Assembly: GCA_030704615.1 (NCBI GenBank)
Contig: CM060734.1
Coordinates: forward strand, 55,940,042 to 56,004,041
From: Takakia lepidozioides
Lineage: Eukaryota; Streptophyta; Takakiopsida; Takakiales; Takakiaceae
Reading direction: 5' to 3'
Length of the DNA stretch: 64,000 nt
Under the pieces are notes generated by a model. The model saw only the letters and a list, made by a program, of their open reading frames with translations. It searched no databases and was not told where the DNA came from. This document shows, piece after piece, positions 31,437-43,400 of this stretch (the first letter of the stretch is position 1; every line of letters starts with the position of its first letter). Position numbers and translations under genes: made by a program.

Positions 31437-34400
31437 ATGGTCGAAGAGACGGAGAATTGCGGCAGGAAGAGAAAGGGATTTCAGGGAGGCGACGAGCGCT
31501 TGAACAGAAAATTCCTGAGCCCTGTTGTGATAACTTCTCGTGATGGGAAGATTGCCATGAAGGTCAAGTCGCGTCTATGCCTGGATCCAGTGTTTGCATG
31601 CGATTCCGGGGATAGCGGGGTTGAGTTGAAGCAGCGGTTTCTCACCCGAATCAGCCAAGCAGAATGCCTTCTCAACAGCAAGAAGATATCTTCTTCAGAC
31701 TCTCTTCTGGACACCCTTTGCGTGCCTGGGTCAAATTCGGAAAAGTGCTACACAACGCCCGGGCGCCCGAATAGAAGTACCAAGATCCCAATTTCTGTCG
31801 CATTGCAGAGTCCGATGAATCCCGAACGAACCCCGGTGGCCGTTAGTAAGAGTATCGGGTTCCAATCAGGGACACCCGCCGTTCAACAGAGGCCTCGCCC
31901 ACCCATGTCGGGAAGAAAGATGAAATTACAGGCATCCAGACATTTAAGTACAATAGAGAACCAGGTATTGCATGTCTCAAAGAAAGAAATCGCCCAGAAG
32001 GAGCTTTGGATGGACCGTCAAGAGAGGGCGTACACCGCGTGGTTGAACCACTTGCTGAGGCAACCCATGTATCCGAACTCAAAAGTCTTGAATGTCGGTG
32101 TTGAGGCGGCAACCAAGGAGGTCAACGGTTGGGTTAATATGGACTCTTGGGGCTCGAGTGCTGATAATGGTTCTTTTTCAATCGATAATGGGAACAACGT
32201 GGCTGGGAGGTGCCCAGTGGAAAGAATCCCAGGTACGAGGCCTGTAGACAATCGCTTTTCATTCTTGGGAGAATGGAGGGGGAAGAACATATGTACAAAT
32301 AGGAAGAAAGAGAAATGTGAACACAAAAGCCTTGCAATTCTGGAAAATTCTAATGGCTGGAGCACTCCAGTGGAATGTGGGGGTACCCCAACCCTCTTTT
32401 TTTCTGAAGTTCTTCGAAACAAAATCCTTGAGTGATGCAATTTGATGAATGACCAGCTTGTCCTCCTCACAAATGTGGAATTGTCTCTTACACGCCTTAA
32501 GCATGACTTTCTCAAAACAGTGGTTGTCAACAGTCGGACACCCTGGCAGCAAGTACAAAAGCGAAGAAGGTTGTCTTCCAAAGGTCAATTGGCTCTTGTT
32601 GGAGGGCTGAAAGATAATAAAGACCAGAGTTCAGAAACCCATCTTCGCCAGATCTGCAGTGCATCCGAGCTGCACAGTCGCCTCCTTCCGCACTTGGAGC
32701 CATGCAAGTGTGACGAAATTATCTCCATTATGATGCATCTGGCTAAGGTATGCGACAACCCCACTTACTATTTCATCTTGACCGTGATTGGGATTCTGCA
32801 GATATAATGAATTTGGAGTTTCAGTCATTTTGTCTCAGTATTTCTCCCGCATCTTTCAGACTGTCTCCCCCTTCCCAGATGATCAATATTCAAGAAAATG
32901 AGTTGTGGCCATGGATGTGCAGCATATAGACAAGGGCAGACTGAGGATGAAAGCAGACTGTGCAATTCTTGCGGACATATCCTTGCGTGAGAAGGCCTTA
33001 CAAGTGCTATTGAACTATAATCCGGCATGGCTGTGGCTGGGCTTGGGTGTGGTGCTTGGTCACACTGCCTTCCGTCCCAAGGATAGGCTGCTGGTGGTTG
33101 ATGAAGTGAAAGACAAAGGAAGCCAAACTTGTGAGAATGCCCTGTTGGAATTGCTTCTAGAGAGGCACTTCTTTGCAGACGCCAGCCTTGCCAGGCTGTA
33201 TGCCTCAAACAAGTTAGTCTCCATTCTTTTGGGCACAAGCATCCTACCTTGTTTCCTGGCATATGGAAGCTGTGCATGACATCTGAAGGTGCTGAAAGGC
33301 AGAGCTTGTATCCTGTACATCAGAAATCTCAGTTGGAGATTGTGCTTGTCGGGATTTCTTAGTGGATGGAAGAGAACTTTGGCATTTGTGTTAGCATTGC
33401 TCTGATTGACAACACTTGCACTGAAAATCTTTGTTTACTCACCTACACTTTCCATTACAGGTCTGTCAAAGGATTGTACCGTGATGGGTATTATGAGTCA
33501 TTGGGTAAAGTGATTCTGAAGAGGTTCTTTCTGCTGGTACTATTCCTGGACAAGGCCAAGTGTGAGACAGTTCTACACAATGCTCATGGTATTGATGGGT
33601 TGGATGGGGGCTCCCCGCTGCTGTTCCAACGCAACACTTCAGTGAAATCTTCCCATCATGCCCTGGAAGGTAACTTCCGGTAACTTCCAAAGCCAACCCC
33701 AGAGTCACCCTTAGTGTTGGCCGAGGAAAGTGCATTGCGGCCAATTTCATGCCAGATATGAGAATAGTCCCTGTTTAATGTGACAATGTTGTCCTCTTTA
33801 GAGTGGAATTCATGTTCCAACCTTGACGTGGCAGATTTTCTTTCTGATGCTCTGCAAGGAGAAGGAGATTTGATTGGACATCTTGGGAAACTGGGATACC
33901 ATGTCTCTCACATTCAGGTAAAATCTTATTTCTCAAAAATGCAACAAGCAACTAGATCCAAATTGAAAGGAATCTGTTTAGGTGTGCACAATCATTTTTG
34001 TAAAACATTTTAACAGCTGGGGTCCATGCAATGAGTTCTAACCTCTCTGTCTGGTCTGTACTAAGATGCAAACCTTTGGTTCCATTTAGGGGTCTGAGTA
34101 GGAACCTCGAGTTTTGACAGACCAAAGTTTCTGAGCCAGCACTATTGAATGGGGATACACAAAAAGATTCTGACATCCTCCAGGAGGTGGGTCACAGGCT
34201 CCGCTATGTGAATACAACTTTGAAGTGGGGAATTTGGTTGAAGACCTTCAGGATGGTGTCCGTCTCTGTCGCCTGGCGCAACTCATGTCTCATGATGTAT
34301 CTCTCCTTGTGGTACGTCCCTGTGTGCAATTCTCTCTCTCTCTCTCCTTACTTCCAGAATAGGGGCTGTGTTAAGGGGCAGACCACAATGAGCATTGTAA

Positions 34401-37400
34401 ATTGAACATGTAAACGTCCTGAGTTATTTCTGTCCTCTATCTGGTGCCATGCTGGTATTGAAATTATTATGAGCAGGTGATTAGCATCTATGCTCAGCTG
34501 CCAGGCCTGTCACTTGCATTGTGTGGCTAAATGAAGATAAGAGAAGGGATCATAGACGGAGAAGCGAATCTTGGGAATGAATGCAGTCTTGCAAGGATGA
34601 AGGCAATGGGAAGGAGGGAGGACGTGAGACAGACTTATCAGTCAAGCGATAAAGAGGGTACAACATATTAAATGTCCAAAGAGTCCCCTAGAGCCTGTTG
34701 AACACAGTAGAACTACAAGAGAGCCAAATGAGTGTGAAGAGAAGATAGTGGAAAGAGAAATGACCTTCATAACATGCAGAGGAGCCCCTAAGATTTTATG
34801 GGACAAGAACGCCTAGCAAACAATGCAATCACTTGGAAACAAGACATAAGTTGCTGCATGAAGACAAAACCTGATGAATGTAAGGTACTGATCATTACTG
34901 GTCTTCATTATAAATCCCTATGCCAAGGATGAGCAGCCTCCGAAAGCACAGTACTATCTCCATTTCATCTTATAGTGCTCAGGGAAGGAGACAAGGAAAT
35001 GATGTTCTGTCTCACTAGTTGCATGGTGCAAGCTGGGCAAATCCTACCCCTGTCTGGATCTGAAAGTTGTGCAAAACAAGAACGAAACAAAGAAGGGAAG
35101 GAGGTTTATCAATTCCTCAAGAAGCCCACAGGGTTTATGGGACCAGAGAGTGGAAGGAAGTATGAATGAAATGGTACTTTAAGAAAGGAAAGGAACTTTA
35201 TAATGTTCAAGGGAAGCTCAAAGAAAAAGAAATGAAATGAAAAGGTACTTTATAACGTCTGCAGAAAGCTCAAAGTGCTTATGGGAAAGAATTGAAATGG
35301 TACTGTATAACGTCCACGGAAAGCTCAAAGAGCTTATGGGACAAAATGGAAAAAACAAGAGAGGAAACAAAACCAGAGCCAAAAGAACAGCCCAAAAGCA
35401 ACAAGCATAGCCTATTCATCAGTAGATTTGATGGAAAGCTTCATGCAGATATGCTAAGCAAAGGAAGAAATTCATTGTGACCACACAAGCTTGGAGAGTT
35501 GAAGCAACAGATTGTACTCATAAGACGCTGTTTGCCGTAGCCTTGTGGCCATTGACCCCGCGCCCAGTTTGAGCGGAAACCAAAGGGACAGAACCTACCT
35601 CTGTCAGGGTCTGACGTTGGTAGTAAGACTTACCTTCATATATAGAATTAATCCGGGTTTTCCAGATATCCTCTAGAAATCCCTTCACACAAGCATCAAT
35701 CTGCTGTGTGTGATTTGCCCAAAAACTAGGCCTCAGGAGGGCCTGGGCTTTTGGCTCAGCCTCGAGACTTTCAAAGTTGGTAAACAGAGGTACAGGCACA
35801 ATTCCCTTGATAGATTTGAAGAGAGCATCTCTTTGGTGAGAGAACCCTGGACAGTGTATCAGAAAATGAATACTGTCTTCAGGTTGCCCACACAACGGGC
35901 AGTTGCACTCTCCCTTTCCTCTCTGCTTCTGTTTGCTGTTCAAAGGTAGGCTTCCTGCCCTGAGTTTAAATTTCAGTCTAGTGCCGAGAGTGGGTAGACC
36001 CTTGAGGTCATCCAAGATGTCCTCAGACAATCTCATGGCAACAGACATGGCTTTGGACACTACAGCCTCTAAGTCAGATTTATCCAGCAGGGTCAAGACT
36101 TGCGGATCCAGGTCCAGGTCCTTGAGAATGTCTTCTACTCTCTTCTGCCAGGACTTAGCCTGTTTGACAGGGCGGTCCTGTTTCCAAGATATAGAGTCGA
36201 TTAACTTAGGATATCTGGTGTTGGGCATATGTTGCAGCTGACCCCACCATCTGACCTTGAATTCATCTCGTCGGGAGCTTAAGGACGGAATGCCCCGAAC
36301 AGCCACATTGGCTGTTTTGGAGCATGCTGACATACACTCCTTAAGCACCCCCACTTGAATAGATTCTAGAGACTTAGCCTGGTTGGAGTTATCAACCCAT
36401 ATTGCAGATCCGTACTCCAAGGCAGGTCTAATAATGTGACAAAGCATGGTTTTCTTAACCTCAGAGTTGACCCCTCTGCAGTGGAAAAATTTAGTGAGCC
36501 CCAGAGCTTTGCCCTTGCCAGTTTGAACAACTTTCCGGATATGTGCATCCCAATTACAATTGGAGGAAAACTCAACGCCCAGGTAAGTGTAGGAAGGGAG
36601 GACCGGGATCTCTTGGCTACCCCACTGCCACTTAAGATCACTTCCTCCCTCTCCTCTGTCGTTGAATGCTACCACTGCACATTTGCTGACATTAGCCAAT
36701 GAAGCAACAGAGACAATGTAGAACAAGAAGTCACTTCAGAAAACACCAAATGTCTCCCAAAGGTGAAGTGCCTCATCTAGGTATGCGGCCGGAGACTCTG
36801 GGTCCTCGAAGCTGAGAAAGACAGCCAGAAACAAGGAAACTTTCAACACACAGAAAGAGTGCAACACACCTAATACATGTAGCATTCAGGGAGCTACTGT
36901 TTTTCACTTCCTACATTGTTGATTTCACATGTCAACTGTTGGTGCATGCAGAAAATAGAATGGCCATGTCATGTCAGAAAGAGGCGTCTGCACAATTGTG
37001 AGGTGGCATTCCGGGCCCTGGCACATGCTGGGGTGCCTCTTCTGGATGAGCATGGAGACTGCATCACTGCAGACCATATTGTGGATGGTCACCGTGACAG
37101 GGCCTTACCACTCCTCTGGAACATCATGCTTCATTTGCAGGTATGTTGTCTGTGTGTAAGGGGAAAGGGACTAATAAGGGACACAAGAAAGAAATAAAGA
37201 GAATTTTGCTTCTGGCAGGGTGAGATGGACAGAGGAATGAATTGGCTGAAATTACATTGCAACGCTGTGGGATGCATGTAAGCAGCTACCTCAGTTGGTG
37301 AGCCAGCCAAAGCTATGGCAGGAGATAATCCAACTTCAAGGGTCATCTGGCAGTCCTGCTATGGTATGTTCTTGAAGTCCTCATGCTACTGTCCTTAGCT

Positions 37401-40400
37401 TTAATTTGCCACTGGAGTGTGTTTAGAACTACTGTGGTGGATGGAAAGAGATTTCTCTTCTCTCCGTCCTCATGCCTATCTGCCTATACTTCTCATAAAC
37501 ACATGACACTTAGTCTCCATCAGACCTCCCTTCTCTTTCACATGGGAATCTCAGGGACTGATTTAGGGTGCTTGCAGCGTCCAAGCTTTGGCAGAAGAGG
37601 AGCTGTGCTGGATTTGCTGTTGGCTTGGGTTCAGGCATGAACATCTTCTCTTATCTTGCCTCGCACTGGTCCATCTTGGTGTCACAGCTGACTTAGTTGT
37701 AGTGTGCCGAAGTGTTGATATGATGTAAAGGTGCCAGTCTGGGAATAGAATGTACTCATAAGACATTGTTTGCCTTAGCCTTGTGGCCATTGACCCCGGG
37801 CTTAGTTTGAGTGGAATACAAAGGGACAGAAACTACCTTTGTCAGGGGCTGACACCGGTAGTATGACTTACCTTGGAACAGACAATTGTTTTCCAGATAT
37901 CCTCTAGAAATCCCTTTACACAAGCATCAATCTTCTGTGTGTGGTCTGCCCAATAACTAGGCCCCAAAAGGGCCTGGGCTTTTGGCTTAGCCTTGAGACT
38001 TTCAAAGTTGGTAAACAGAGGTACAGGCACAATTCCCTTGATGGATTTGAAGAGGACGTCTGGGAATAGTAGTTTTTTGAGGCCTGTCTGATTGTTTTAC
38101 ATTGAAGTGCAGGCAATTTGTTTACATTATGGTGCTGTGATGGTGAACGATTTCACCACGTCATTTGCAGATGCCCAAGCTCTCTGCTACATCATCAGCT
38201 TTTACCTCCCATCTCATCTGCCCTACCATGCTATTCTTCCAACAAGCCACAGAGTGTCAAGCCCTGGGGTAGGTTTCTCCTAAGCCAGAAAACACTTGAA
38301 GCTTGCTGTAGCATGGAGCCTTATCTGTATGCTACAGTTTGTGAAAGAAAAGAATGTACGCATAAGACATTGTTTGCTGTAGGCTTGTGGCCATTGACCC
38401 CCGCACCCAGTTTGAGCGGAACACAAAGGGACAGACACTGTAAGGGCTGATGCCTGTCGTATGGCTTACCTTGAAACATACAATGTGAAAGAAAATAGAG
38501 TAGGATTGTTGAATACTGAAGTTTGGCACAGGTCTTAGAATCTAGCAACTGAAAGCAGAAAACACTAACATATAATATCTTGTATATAACTGATGGCCAA
38601 ACTAACTAGGAGAAGACAAAGGAGAAGGAAATTTTTTTGGGTGCACCACCTAAAGGGACCCTAATTGGGTGAGCAGGCCAGACAAGAAATTCGACAGCAC
38701 AGGCGATGGGAGGGACAGGATCTACTACGGGAGGATTACAAGGTTGCAACTGCACACAACTATGGGATGGTGGAAAGGGTTGTCAAGAAGCTTGGAAATA
38801 TTCCAGAGGTGGACCTTCCACTTTGAACTTTCTGCTTAACTTACCTTCTGCTGTTAATGGGTTGGGACTACAGCTGATCTTGAATTTAAACTCAGCTCCA
38901 GGCTGAGATTCGATTACATACATTCACATTGTGCTATGCCCCATCAATACTCACATTCATTGCTCAACTATGTTTGTCCTTTTTATCTGTTATGCATACA
39001 TCCTCAGGGTTGAAGTAGAGTAAAACTGCATATTTATACAAGTCTGTCCTTAACTCTCAGAAACATGCAGCCATTCACACAATACAGTCACCTGCATCAT
39101 GAGTTGTATCTTAAAAATGTTCCAATTTACAGGTTCTCCAGCTGAGTGACTTGGTGGATGGTGACCCATGCACCAATGAGCGCAATGTCATCATTTATGT
39201 TGCGTACATCTGCTCAGAGCTGTTTGGCAGCTCACAGGTAAATATTTAACCCCTTACCCTTCCTTCTCTCTCTCCCCTTAAGCTCCCGACGAGATGAATT
39301 CAAGGTCAGATGGTGGGGTCAGCTGCAACATATGCCCAACACCAGATATCCTAAGTTAATCGACTCTATATCTTGGAAACAGGACCGCCCTGTCAAACAG
39401 GCTAAGTCCTGGCAGAAGAGAGTAGAAGACATTCTCAAGGACCTGGACCTGGATCCGCAAGTCTTGACCCTGCTGGATAAATCTGACTTAGAGGCTGTAG
39501 TGTCCAAAGCCATGTCTGTTGCCATGAGATTGTCTGATGAAAATGAAGTTAGGCAGAAAACTTCCCTGAACTTGTTTCCAGTCAGTGACATGGGGGAGGA
39601 CATCTTGGATGACCTCAAGGGTCTACCCACTCTCGGCACTAGACTGAAATTTAAACTCAGGGCAGGAAGCCTACCTTTGAACAGCAAACAGAAGCAGAGA
39701 GGAAAGGGAGAGTGCAATTGCCCGTTGTGTGGGCAATCTGAAGACAGTATTCATTTTCTGATACACTGTCCGGGGTTCTCTCACCAAAGAGACGCTCTCT
39801 TCAACTCTATCAAGGGAATTGTGCCTGTACCCCTGTTTACCAACTTTGAAAGTCTCGAGGCTGAGCCAAAAGCCCAGGTCCTCCTGAGGCCTAGTTTTTG
39901 GGCAAATCACACACAGCAGATTGATGCTTGTGTGAAGGGATTTCTAGAGGATATCTGGAAAACCCGGATCAATTCTTTATATGAAGGTAAGTCTTACTAC
40001 CAACGTCAGCCCCTGACAGAGGTAGGTTCTGTTCCTTTTGTTCCCGCTCAAACTGGGCGCGGGGTCAATGGCCACAAGGCTATGGCAAACAACATCTTAT
40101 GAGTACAATCTCTCCCCTTAGGTATGGTTACAAACAGCTCAGGTAGGAGATAGTTCATTGGATGTAGCTTGCTTAATGGCACATGTGTGTGGGACTAGTT
40201 TGGACTGGGGAAAGATGAAGAGACAGGAGAATTTTTTGTGAGAAGAAATGCCAATGGAAACCAAGAGGGGGCCTCGGCGACACAGTACACAACAGCAGAA
40301 ACCAACTCCGGCAAGGATTAGGGATCTCTTAAGTCACCTTTATCTTTCCCTGGTCTCGGAGTGGGTAGGGCACAACAAAACGGCTATTGTCTTCCCTGAG

Positions 40401-43400
40401 AAGTCTTACTGTCACAACCTATCTGATTTCATCGGATTGAGAGCGATAGCCGAGCAACTGTATTGTAGAGAGAATGCTGATACAGAGAAAATGAATGCAG
40501 CATCTTCACGTTGATGAAGTGATAGAGACAAGTGTTGATGGGAATGGGTGCAACCCAGCAAACGAAGAGGAGTCTGCACCTTTGACAGAGCACCTTGCCA
40601 GGGGATATAGCCATATTGAAAGTACGTTCTCTCTCACCCCTATAGACCACTAAATTTCTTTCTGAAGCCTCATCACAAGGCCTGTACAACCTCTGTACTT
40701 TGGCTTTTACCAGAAAACCAGATGTACTTTAACGTTGTCCAGGCCCTAATCCCATGTCCAACTTGACAAGTGAATTAAGTCTCTAGAAGTTTTTGGAAGC
40801 TTACATGCCATTAGGATACAAAGGTGGTCGAACCACACATTCAATTTGAGCCATGAGGGGCAAGTCATCGCAGCATTATGTATATATCTGATGTCATGTC
40901 TTCGTCTATTTAAAAAAGTGATTGTGCTATGTGAAATAGAAGCAGCAATACAAATTCAGGCCAAGTACAAAGCACTGTTACAGCAACGTTTGTTCACAAA
41001 TCGCAAAATTGCAGTCACAACACTTCAGGCGGTTGTCAGAGGGTGGCTGGTACGCCGAGCCCTTCGCATTCTTCATTGGCAAGAGGAGAATGCAGCAGTG
41101 GTTATTCAAGCCCACTATCGAGGATGGTTTCAGAGGATTCATCTCAAACTTATGCTTGCCCACGTGAGAAGACTGCAGGCATGGTCAAAAATGCATCAGT
41201 TCCGTAAGCGCTTCTTACTCTTAAGAATTGCGGCTTTGAAGATCCAGCAGCACTGGCGGGGAATGACAGCCCGTAGAAAGTTTCTCAAAGTTGTGAAATC
41301 TGTTGTGAAGATCCAGAGCTGCTGGCGTGGTCATGAGGTTCAGCAGCTAGTAGTAGAATGGAGAAAATCAGCAACTGTCATTCAAAGTTGTTACCAGGGT
41401 TACGTTCAGAGAAAAGTATACAAGTTGGATAGGGCTGGGATTGTGAGAATCCAGGCTATTTGGAGGGGTAAATTACTTCGGCAGAAGGTGAGAGCTTGTG
41501 GGGCAAATGCAACTAAAATCCAAGCCAGTTGGCGTGGGCTTTCTGTTAGAAGAACTCTTCGCAAATGGGGAGTCTCGGCCACCCGTATTCAGACATGTTT
41601 CCGTGGGTATCTCCAGAGAAAATCTTATCAAAGCTTGAGAACAAGCATCATAAGGTTGCAAGCACTTGCAAGGGGTATTTTGGCACGAGATGCTGTTAAA
41701 AGTATGAAGGAGGAGGTAATAAGACTATATGCCTGTTTAGCAATTGCTGCTGTGACGATCCAGGCCAGATGGCGTGGCCACCAGGTAAGGCAGTCCGTAG
41801 CCCATCAGAGCAGATCAGTCACCTGTATCCAGAGTTTTTACCGTGGTCACATTGCACGGGTGCAGTATAAGAAGTGCAGGTCTTCTATCTTGAGGCTGCA
41901 GGCATACTGGAGAGGTGCATTGCTGCGGTTGAAGATACAGCAAATGAACAAAGTCATTGTTAAAATTCAGGCCTGCATAAGAGGAAGAATTGGTAGACAA
42001 AGACTTACAAAACAACATCAGGCTGCCTGCCGCATTCAGGCAGTTGCGCGAGATTGGCTTGCCCAAAAAGAGGCTTTATCCGCGATAGTTTTGGTGCACA
42101 AAACCACATATGCCATAAAAATACAGGCTACTTGGAGGCGGTATTGGAGGCATAAAATCTGGTCTCAAAAGTCACAAGCAGTGACCAAAATTCAAGCAGC
42201 CTTCCGTAGTTGGCACCAACGCAAGGTTGTCCGACAGATGCACAAGGTGGGATGGCACTTACTATGCCTGATCCTCATCTGTTGAGCTCTATCACTGATT
42301 TAAGAGATACTAAGTTTCCTTGCCCGCCATGGTCTGTACCCCTTCTCTCTAGACTTGGAAGTTTCCAGCTACAGGCCGCTCTGTGTTTTGAGGGAGGGGT
42401 GTGGGGATAACTAACTAGAGGACAGTCTTCTCGTATTCTCTTTCTTGAGAAACAACCAGTAATTGATGTTTTAGAAATGCTTAAGTTGGATCCTAGCAAT
42501 CCATGTGACAGTGACAGAAACCACTCTGGCTCTGAAATTGCAAACTTTTGAGGTATTGATGATTCTTCAAATCATGCAGAAATCGCGGTGTATGCTGGAT
42601 TTCCATTCCAGTTGACTTCAACTCGAATCCTACAATGAATAGTTGTGCTGACATTTTTTCTCGATAATTTGATACTCGCAGACCCCAGTCCAAGGTAATC
42701 ATGTTCGGCATGACATGGCTGATCAGTTGGCTCGTGAGCATTCACATTCTCTGGAAGTGTCAGCAGCTACTACCATGCAAGCTAACTGGAGAGGTTATGT
42801 TGTCGGAATCAAGCCACTAATTCTGGCAAGAGAAGGGGAATATAGGCAGTGTCGAGAGACTGATACTGCCCGTAATTTGCCAGATCTGGCACGTTTCAGG
42901 AAGATATATAGTACTTCTGAGCTGGAGGCTGGTCAGATACTAAACATGTGGGCCAGGTCACTTCATCATAGGGTGAAGTTCTTGAGACTACGACGGTTGG
43001 CCATAGTGATTCAGCGTTATTTTCGTGGATGGCAAGTGCTCAAGTCTTATGCACTTGCCAGGCAATCTGCAGTTCTCATTCAGGTCTGTATCACTGCCAC
43101 TATTATTGTAAATGAGCTCCTCTTGAGTTGGGCATAGGACAGCCTCAATAGACATGCACAGGATCTAACATACTTTCTCTTTTAAAACATACCAACTGAA
43201 ATCCTTAAGAAGTTACCACAAGGGTACAAATTCCCAGAATTCATTAGGACACCGTAAATTCTTGGGTGGGAGCGTGAGGATCACCTTTGCCCTGCTTGCC
43301 CCCGGGACAACAGGAGGGAAATTGAAAGGATAGAACATCTCTCCTTTCACTGTCTTTTCTATGATATCTGTGGGAGATACTCCTGTCTATTCCGAGATAG

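Noticed and set aside
40248-40514. 88-codon frame in the ASPM region
   Set aside because: It looks partly coding (RDLLSHLYLSLVSEWV) but lies in a different frame from the exon I place at 40501-40621, and I cannot splice it into ASPM. Left unassigned.
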